A stretch of 34,697 bases of DNA from Clostridia bacterium (GTDB lineage: Bacteria; Bacillota; Peptococcia; Peptococcales; SKKY01): contig SKKY01000159.1 of assembly GCA_007123515.1 (NCBI GenBank), positions 1 to 34,697 on the forward strand. Direction: 5' to 3'. The translations under genes were made by a program, and so were the position numbers. The notes beneath the pieces are model-generated. The model was given only the letters and a program-made list of their open reading frames with translations, was not told where the DNA came from and did no database searches. This document shows positions 28,958 through 34,697 of this stretch, one piece after another; the stretch's first letter is position 1, and each line of letters opens with the position of its first letter.

Positions 28958-30235
28958 TCAAGTTTGAACTGCCGATTTAATTTTCAACTCCTCTGTTTCA
29001 ATACAAAATAACCATTCAATTTTCTCCAATTCGGATTCTTTACTATCTTCCCAGTTAGCGTTAGTAAAAGCAGTTATAAATTTAAGGGTACTCCCATCAT
29101 CTGACCAGGACATATCTTTGTATTTCAGCATAGGTTCTCGAGAGTGAAGTATATTAAAACCTTCCTGTTCTAAAACGGTATTCAGCTTTTCCACATCAAG
29201 GGTAACCACATTTTCCTTTTGTTTTAGGTTATCTATATGCAACCAACTTCTTGGGCCATCTTCAGTAGAGATATAGGCAATATTTTCTTCGTCAGGAGAC
29301 CATTTTTTCTCCATTGCTAAGTCTCCCCACCCAATATTGGTAAAATTAACTTCATTATCGTTTAAGTCAATTATACCAAAAGCACCTATACGGAAAGGAC
29401 AAGCACCATAATTGTCTAAATCAAAAGCAATTTTATCTTCTGTAGGGGATATTTTCATAGCTCCAATGCCGTTAAAATAGTGAGGGGTTGGTGCTTCAGG
29501 ATTATCACCTAAGTATCCTTCTACTCCCTGGTACTCTAAAATAGTAGAACAAATAATTTTGCTCCAGTCTTCTTCCAAAACACTATACAGGTCCTCAATA
29601 CTAAATAATCTCTTGCCGTTATAGTACCACTTGATATTGGCCTTCTCCAGTCGCTCTGATAATTCAGGGGCTTTTTCATCAAGCTGACGAATGATGATCG
29701 TCTCTTCTAATTCGACCAATTCTTCTTCCACAACTAAGCGGTTAAAAGCCTTTATTGGAGGGCCCCGTCTTTCCCTCTCCAACTCCTTTCCCAGGTCCAA
29801 GATTCCTCCATCAATTTTGTCTTCTTCTCCTTTAACCAGTATCTGTTCCAGCTCTTCTGGTATATCACGGTCAAGCTCATGCTCGGCTGTTTGCTCCTCA
29901 AAAACAGCCATTAGATTTTTATCTTCAATTATTTCCAGCTTATGTCTTTTATCTGTGCTTAACTGATCCCCTTCTTTTTCCCATGCAACAAACTCGTAGC
30001 CTTCTTTGGGAGTGGCTTCTACTGTTATCTCTTCCCCTTCTTCATAAATGCCTTCTCCTATTATTTCGCCAACATCCTCAGGATCAGCTTGTACCTCTAC
30101 TTTGTATTCATTTACTTCATCTTGTTTATCCTGCTCATCCTCTGCTTTTTCCTCTGAAGCACATCCTGTAATAAAAATTGTTAAAGCTGTTAAGCTTATT
30201 ACTATCACTAAATAAGCTGATTTTCTTACTGGCAC
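28958..30235 (-). CDS. Lipoprotein with bacterial-repeat (InlB B-/Flg_new_2-like) domain and possible C-terminal propeller-like region
   Basis: Signal peptide and lipobox ALTIFITGCAS; YKVEVQADPEDVGEIIGEGIYEEGEEITVEATPKEGYEFVAWEKEGDQ...LMAVFEE; C-terminal ISPTEDKIAFDLDNY...KWSPDEENIAYIS repeats. Confidence 0.75.
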   Translation of the reverse strand: MPVRKSAYLVIVISLTALTIFITGCASEEKAEDEQDKQDEVNEYKVEVQADPEDVGEIIGEGIYEEGEEITVEATPKEGYEFVAWEKEGDQLSTDKRHKLEIIEDKNLMAVFEEQTAEHELDRDIPEELEQILVKGEEDKIDGGILDLGKELERERRGPPIKAFNRLVVEEELVELEETIIIRQLDEKAPELSERLEKANIKWYYNGKRLFSIEDLYSVLEEDWSKIICSTILEYQGVEGYLGDNPEAPTPHYFNGIGAMKISPTEDKIAFDLDNYGACPFRIGAFGIIDLNDNEVNFTNIGWGDLAMEKKWSPDEENIAYISTEDGPRSWLHIDNLKQKENVVTLDVEKLNTVLEQEGFNILHSREPMLKYKDMSWSDDGSTLKFITAFTNANWEDSKESELEKIEWLFCIETEELKIKSAVQT

Positions 30236-30356
30236 TTTACCACCTCTCTCTAATAAATTTTAAAATGATATGTCCTGTTGAAGAGGAACATAATATATCA
30301 AATGCGTATTAAATGGGTTCTTTTTAAAAGCATTCTTCCCTGCTTTTAAAATCAAA

Positions 30357-30740
30357 TTAAGTTAGTGAATCGTAAAATTTGCCACGCAACTTTTGCAGCT
30401 CTTCTTTAAGACGTTTATTCTCATCTTCTAGTTCTTTTATCTTTTTATTTTTTGCAGCAATTACAGCATCCTTGCTGGCATCAGTCATTTCTCTTTTAAC
30501 CTGCCTAGCAGAAGGAAGCCCTTCCTGCTGTTTCCGCAAATTTTCGATACGCTGACGAATTTCCTGGTTGGTGTAGAGATAAGCTTTGCTTACACTAGCT
30601 TCTTCGGCTACACTGTTAAAATTGATTCTATCTTTGTTCTTGACCAGGCGCTGGATGGCTTCATCAACTTTTTTGGCAGTTTGGGCTTTTCTGTGTTCGG
30701 CATGTCTTTTTAGACCTTCTGTGTTACGCTTGTGGGACAT
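30357..30740 (-). CDS. Tn554 TnpC-like / DUF6262 transposition accessory protein
   Basis: MSHKRNTEGLKRHAEHRKAQTAKKVDEAIQRLVKNKDRINFNSVAEEASVSKAYLYTNQEIRQRIENLRKQQ... with C-terminal coiled coil. Start set to the internal Met. Confidence 0.75.
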   Translation of the reverse strand: MSHKRNTEGLKRHAEHRKAQTAKKVDEAIQRLVKNKDRINFNSVAEEASVSKAYLYTNQEIRQRIENLRKQQEGLPSARQVKREMTDASKDAVIAAKNKKIKELEDENKRLKEELQKLRGKFYDSLT

Positions 30741-30775
30741 TTTGACGCTCCTCTCCAACGTACTCCCTTCTTTTT

Positions 30776-31768
30776 TTACCAGCTATGTGGTGGGCTTTGC
30801 CTTCTTTCAAGCAAAAGATCGAAGTGGCTGTGCCTGAACATATGAGAGGTTACATGTAGATCCGTTTTTGCCCTGAGCCTGCGGAAAAGGCTCATAACAT
30901 CTTCGTATTCCAGTGGCTGATATTTCTTGTCTCCCGATATTTTGATTAGCACATAGTTAGTGTCTACTTCATCGGTGTGATACTCCGCTATGTAATCAAA
31001 GAAAAGGTTGATTAGATCGGCTGAAACATCTACAGTGCGAGGACTGCATACGGTCTTGATTTCAGCAAGGTTGGGCAGTTCCCCCCGATCCTGCAGATGT
31101 ATTTTTTGAGCATCGGGTTCAACATCTTCTAACCATAAGGACAGCGCCTCCGAAATCCTAAAGCCCGTTTCCCAGAGTAAATTTATTAAGAACTTGTCCC
31201 TTAGGTTCTTGCAGGCGTTTAATAATTTTTCTACCTGTTCCTTGCTTAAGGTAGCAACATTTCTTTTGGGTTCTTGCAGTTTTAAGATTTTTGCTGTAAT
31301 AGGCTTGTCCTTATTGATGTGGTGAAGAAACCCCTTAAAACTTCTCCTGCTTCCTGAAACGGTTTTTTTAAGCTTCTCCGACAGTTGGATACTGTAGTCT
31401 TCATGCCTCATTAAGTAATCGTAAAAGTTAAGGACAGTAGATATTATCGTGTTTATCGTAGCTGGACTCCGTTTAGATTGAACGGGTTTTACAGGGGTAA
31501 TTTTGGAGCTGCTGTAAGGGTTTTTTAGCCACCTCACAAATGAAGCCATATCATCTATGCCAACTTCCCGATAGTCCAGCCCTTCTTGATTTAAAAACTC
31601 AAAAAACAGCTTCAAATGCTGGCAGTAACAGCGGAGGCTGTTTCTCGCTGCCTCACTGTTGTCTTTAAACTTAATATATTTCATCACTGGAATAACTGGC
31701 TTTCCTTCTTCATCTACCAGCATGTATCTAGTTCTGTCATCTGCTGTAGCAACAGTCACCACTTTCAA
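30776..31768 (-). pseudogene. Tyrosine recombinase/integrase (Tn554 TnpA-like), C-terminally truncated
   Basis: Phage-integrase fold: LLWETGFRISEALSLWLEDVE (Arg I region) and HMFRHSHFDLL (HxxRH). The ORF ends 'LLERRQSPPHSW*' with no downstream catalytic Tyr motif, and TnpB is absent before TnpC. Confidence 0.7.
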
Positions 31769-31867
31769 TTCCCTTCACCACCAAGACAGGAAGATTAAGT
31801 ATATTCATACTATACTACACATACTATATATTTATAATACTTATATGTATATTATTAAGTAAAAATA

Positions 31868-31912
31868 TAGAGGGATAAATCTTCTTGTAATACGTAGAAG
31901 ACTATCCCTCTA
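31868..31912. terminator. Hairpin adjoining right terminal repeat
   Basis: tagagggata aatcttcttgtaatacgtagaagac tatccctcta. Confidence 0.65.
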
Positions 31913-32191
31913 ACTAGTACAGATAACTAAAGCAATGGGATTCTTGAGTGATTAAACGCCATTCTGTTTCCAGTAGACAAGTATAACCTCAAGCTAAGGG
32001 CATGCGCATGCCATTGTCCTTCCTAAGACAGTACATGTAGTATCTTAGGCTGATAGACTTTTATCATCTTTTCCCATAGATGGAATGGTCTTATTTTCTA
32101 AGATAAAAATCAAGTTCAGGCTTGATATTTCCTGCAATGAAACCATTTTTACAGATCATTTTGGCGTAGCCTTTTTTTCCAACCGAGTGTC

Positions 32192-32548
32192 TCAGCTAAA
32201 GTCTTGAGCGAACTCTTCAATAGATTGCAACAGTAGTGTGGAAAAATAGGTTAATACAGGTCCACCGCCCATACTAACGGCGACTAGTCCGGCTTCCTGG
32301 ATTTCCTCTTTACTTGCCCCAGCCCGAAAGGCTTCATAGACATGGATCACGACACAATATTTGCATTTGATATGCAAGCCGATCGCAACACTGATTAGCT
32401 CTTTTTCCTTTACACTTAAAGCACCGGCGCTGTTTAAAGCCTTGCTTTGCTCAATAATGGCTCTAGCCGTATCGCGATTATCTTTCATAAATCCTTTAAA
32501 GCCGTCTTTATACTCTTTTAAAATTTCTCTTGGATTTTCCTGCATCAT
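32192..32548 (-). CDS. Carboxymuconolactone decarboxylase / AhpD-like family protein
   Basis: LSVKEKELISVAIGLHIKCKYCVVIHVYEAFRAGASKEEIQEAGLVAVSMGGGPVLTY (CxxC...H motif). Confidence 0.87.
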   Translation of the reverse strand: MMQENPREILKEYKDGFKGFMKDNRDTARAIIEQSKALNSAGALSVKEKELISVAIGLHIKCKYCVVIHVYEAFRAGASKEEIQEAGLVAVSMGGGPVLTYFSTLLLQSIEEFAQDFS

Positions 32549-32710
32549 TATAAACCCTCCGTTAGTCATAGTATTCGATACACTCTGTTATATTACATAC
32601 CCGAATTATGATTTCGTTAAAAATTAAACACGTTTCCAAAAGTAGTAACATTTTGTCTGATGATTCTGGTATGATAGTATCAGAATTAATTTTATCCGAT
32701 TATGGATTAG

Positions 32711-32754
32711 CTCAATTAACATTTAGATGGAGTTCATACTCCACCTGAATTGAG
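32711..32754 (+). promoter_or_regulatory. Hairpin in the leader of the methyltransferase gene
   Basis: Outer stem ctcaatt/aattgag and inner stem tggag-ttcata-ctcca, 29 bp upstream of the ATG at 32783. Confidence 0.4.
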
Positions 32755-32782
32755 TTTCACTTTATAACAGAGGGGAAAAATC

Positions 32783-33931
32783 ATGGAGAACTACAGAATT
32801 ATTGTTGCAACCGCTTTCGGCATGGAAGCGACTTGCAAAAGAGAAATGCTGGCACTTGGCTATGAAAAACTGCAGGTGGAAAACGGACGTATTGAGATAG
32901 ACGGTAGTTTTGCCGATATTGCGAAGCTAAGCATCTGGCTTAGAACAGCAGAAAGAATCAAAATTAAAATAGCAGAATTTAGAGCAGAAACCTTCACAGA
33001 ATTATTTGACGGAACAAGAACCGTCAATTGGTCGGACTTTGTCCCAAAAGGGGGAGCATTTCCGGTTGATGCAAAATCTGTAAAGTCAAAGCTTTTTAGT
33101 TTATCGGATTGTCAAAAAATAGTGAAAAAAGCGATGGCGGAAAGTCTAAAAGAAGTAAGGAATGAAGATTGGCTGGATGAATCCGGATCATTATATCGAT
33201 TTGAAGTCAGTATGCTTAATGACATAGCCACGATTACGCTTGATACTTCAGGTCCCGGGCTTCACAAGCGCGGGTACCGTAAATTAGTAGGTTCAGCACC
33301 AATAAAAGAAACCATGGCAGCAGCGATGATTGATTTAAGTTACTGGAATAAAGACAGGCTGTTGTTAGATCCGATGTGCGGATCTGGCACTTTTCCGATA
33401 GAAGCGGCTTTAATAGCCCGAAACATTGCACCGGGGCTTAACAGAACATTTACTGCAGAAACCTGGGGAAATTTTCCGGTCGATGTCTGGAAGAAAGAAC
33501 GAACTGAAGCAAAAAAACAGATCGATTTTGACACAGAATTACAACTATATGGTTACGATTATGACCCGGAAACGATAGAAATTGCAAAAATTAATGCGGA
33601 TGATGCCGGTGTATTGGAAGATATCGTATTCGAACAGAAGGATTTCCTCGCACTTGGGCCAAAGCTCCCCTGGGATTACGGAGTGATGATTACCAATCCC
33701 CCTTACGGAGAGAGGATCGATAAAAGAGATGAAGCCATCCAGATTTACAGAAAATTTGGAGAGTTAATGAGCGATAACCCCACATGGTCATATTACCTTC
33801 TTACATCCAATGAAGATTTTGAAGGAGCCGCAGGCAAAAAAAGTGATCGAAAAAGAAAAATGTTCAACGGAAATATCAGGGTTGATTACTATCAATATTA
33901 TGGTCCAAGACCACCGAGAAAAGAACAATAA
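32783..33931 (+). CDS. THUMP-domain class I SAM-dependent RNA methyltransferase (RlmL/RlmK/YpsC type)
   Basis: VATAFGMEATCKREMLALGYE, LLLDPMCGSGTFPIEAALIARNIAPG, MITNPPYGERID (NPPY), FNGNIRVDYYQYYGP. Confidence 0.93.
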   Translation: MENYRIIVATAFGMEATCKREMLALGYEKLQVENGRIEIDGSFADIAKLSIWLRTAERIKIKIAEFRAETFTELFDGTRTVNWSDFVPKGGAFPVDAKSVKSKLFSLSDCQKIVKKAMAESLKEVRNEDWLDESGSLYRFEVSMLNDIATITLDTSGPGLHKRGYRKLVGSAPIKETMAAAMIDLSYWNKDRLLLDPMCGSGTFPIEAALIARNIAPGLNRTFTAETWGNFPVDVWKKERTEAKKQIDFDTELQLYGYDYDPETIEIAKINADDAGVLEDIVFEQKDFLALGPKLPWDYGVMITNPPYGERIDKRDEAIQIYRKFGELMSDNPTWSYYLLTSNEDFEGAAGKKSDRKRKMFNGNIRVDYYQYYGPRPPRKEQ

Positions 33932-33944
33932 ACAAAAAAAGCAA

Positions 33945-34017
33945 TCAAGAAGTGTCCCTAACTGGTATACCATCGGGGACGTTTCCCTCTGGTATACCAG
34001 AGGGAAACGTCCCCGAT
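33945..34017 (+). repeat. REPIN-like palindromic repeat, copy B (likely also a terminator)
   Basis: tcaagaagtgtccctaactggtataccatcggggacgtttccctctggtataccagagggaaacgtccccgat, followed by a T run. It contains a perfect 46-bp palindrome at 33972-34017. Confidence 0.9.
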
Positions 34018-34175
34018 TTTTTTACTTTATCCTGTTATAATACAAAATACATTACTGTTATACTGTATTACGATTGTATTTTTGTTGTCCAAATTTTTTT
34101 ACGGTGGTACACTTTTTATCCTAGGGTAAGTATTATCTCGGGTTTTACAAATACAACAAGGGGGGATTCGTTATC

Positions 34176-34697
34176 ATGAATAGCTATCCGCAAAAACAAG
34201 GTCTATATAGTCCCGAACTAGAGAAAGATAATTGTGGTGTTGGTTTTGTGGCTAACATTAAAGGAGAGAAGAGTCATCATGTGATTGTTGATGGCCTTCA
34301 GATATTAAAAAAACTTGTCCACAGAGGTGCCACAGGAGCGGATCCGGAAACTGGAGATGGAGCAGGTATTATGATCCAGATTCCTGATGCTTTTCTGCGC
34401 AAGGAGATGGAGAAGGAGGACGTTACTTTACCGGCTGAGGGTGATTATGCCGTAGGAATGATGTTTTTACCAAAAGAACCAAATGCCAGATATTATGCTG
34501 AGGGTGTACTTGAAAGAATTATAGAAGAAGAAGGCCAGGAGTTGTTGGGCTGGAGGATTGTCCCTGTTAATGAAAATTCCTGTGGATTTTCGGCTAGAGG
34601 CACTTGTCCAATTGTCAGTCAGGTTTTTATTGCCCGAAACGGAATGGATGAAGATGCGTTTAATCGTAAGCTCATTATAATCCGTAAACGAGCGGAA
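34176..34697 (+). CDS. gltB: Glutamate synthase large subunit, N-terminal portion (truncated by window end)
   Basis: MNSYPQKQGLYSPELEKDNCGVGFVANIKGEKSHHVIVDGLQILKKLVHRGATGADPETGDGAGIMIQIP; open to the last base with no stop, hence absent from the ORF track; SD aagggggg. Confidence 0.92.
   Translation, partial: MNSYPQKQGLYSPELEKDNCGVGFVANIKGEKSHHVIVDGLQILKKLVHRGATGADPETGDGAGIMIQIPDAFLRKEMEKEDVTLPAEGDYAVGMMFLPKEPNARYYAEGVLERIIEEEGQELLGWRIVPVNENSCGFSARGTCPIVSQVFIARNGMDEDAFNRKLIIIRKRAE

Larger units (their letters stand above)
28796..31942 (-). mobile_element. Decayed Tn554-like element with cargo lipoprotein, bounded by imperfect terminal inverted repeats
   Basis: Left end aatcccacagctttagttatcttgactagaaaagaggga (28796-28834) and right end (31942-31905, reverse complement) aatcccattgctttagttatctgtactagttagaggga match at 32 of 39 aligned columns. 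Both are followed inward by a hairpin and enclose a truncated tyrosine recombinase, a TnpC-like gene and a lipoprotein gene. Confidence 0.6.

Noticed and set aside
29691-30171. Ser/Leu-rich ORFs opposite the lipoprotein
   Set aside because: Low-complexity translations produced by reverse complement of Glu/Lys-rich codons.
28796-31942. Considered a target-site duplication flanking the element
   Set aside because: No convincing direct repeat is visible outside the two inverted ends; so insertion mechanism and exact boundaries remain unproven.
33952-34179. 75-aa ORF between the methyltransferase and gltB (and 33810-34040)
   Set aside because: Driven by the repeat sequence, no coding signature, and runs into the gltB start.

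Overview
34.7-kb window of a low-GC Gram-positive (Clostridia-like) chromosome, mostly housekeeping genes with one small accessory island. In order: a multimeric [FeFe]-hydrogenase operon (HndABCD/HydABC type; first gene cut by the window start); an M23 peptidase plus bactofilin pair; CvpA; a TIGR01212-type radical SAM protein; DUF951; rpsF-ssb-rpsR-DUF2232-rplI-dnaB; an FAD oxidoreductase; purA; an ATP-grasp ligase plus a FemAB-like aminoacyltransferase; a tRNA-Lys/Glu/Phe cluster; a BCCT transporter; a disulfide oxidoreductase; a SCIFF ranthipeptide precursor (absent from the supplied ORF track) with its radical SAM maturase; a second M23 (LysM/G5-like) peptidase; an FAD enzyme; a TrxB-like reductase; a WalJ/YycJ-like MBL protein; a GNAT acetyltransferase with a tandem ArgR-box-like operator; a ~3.1-kb decayed Tn554-like element; an AhpD/CMD protein; an RlmL/K-type methyltransferase; and the start of gltB (cut by the window end). 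Best hunt results: (1) imperfect ~38-bp terminal inverted repeats, each followed inward by a hairpin, bounding the Tn554-like relic and its lipoprotein cargo; (2) near-perfect REPIN-like palindromes present in two inverted copies plus a diverged third, one lying between the SCIFF precursor and its maturase; (3) two ARG-box-like sites 20 bp apart just after the promoter of the GNAT gene. I see no CRISPR array and no complete prophage.
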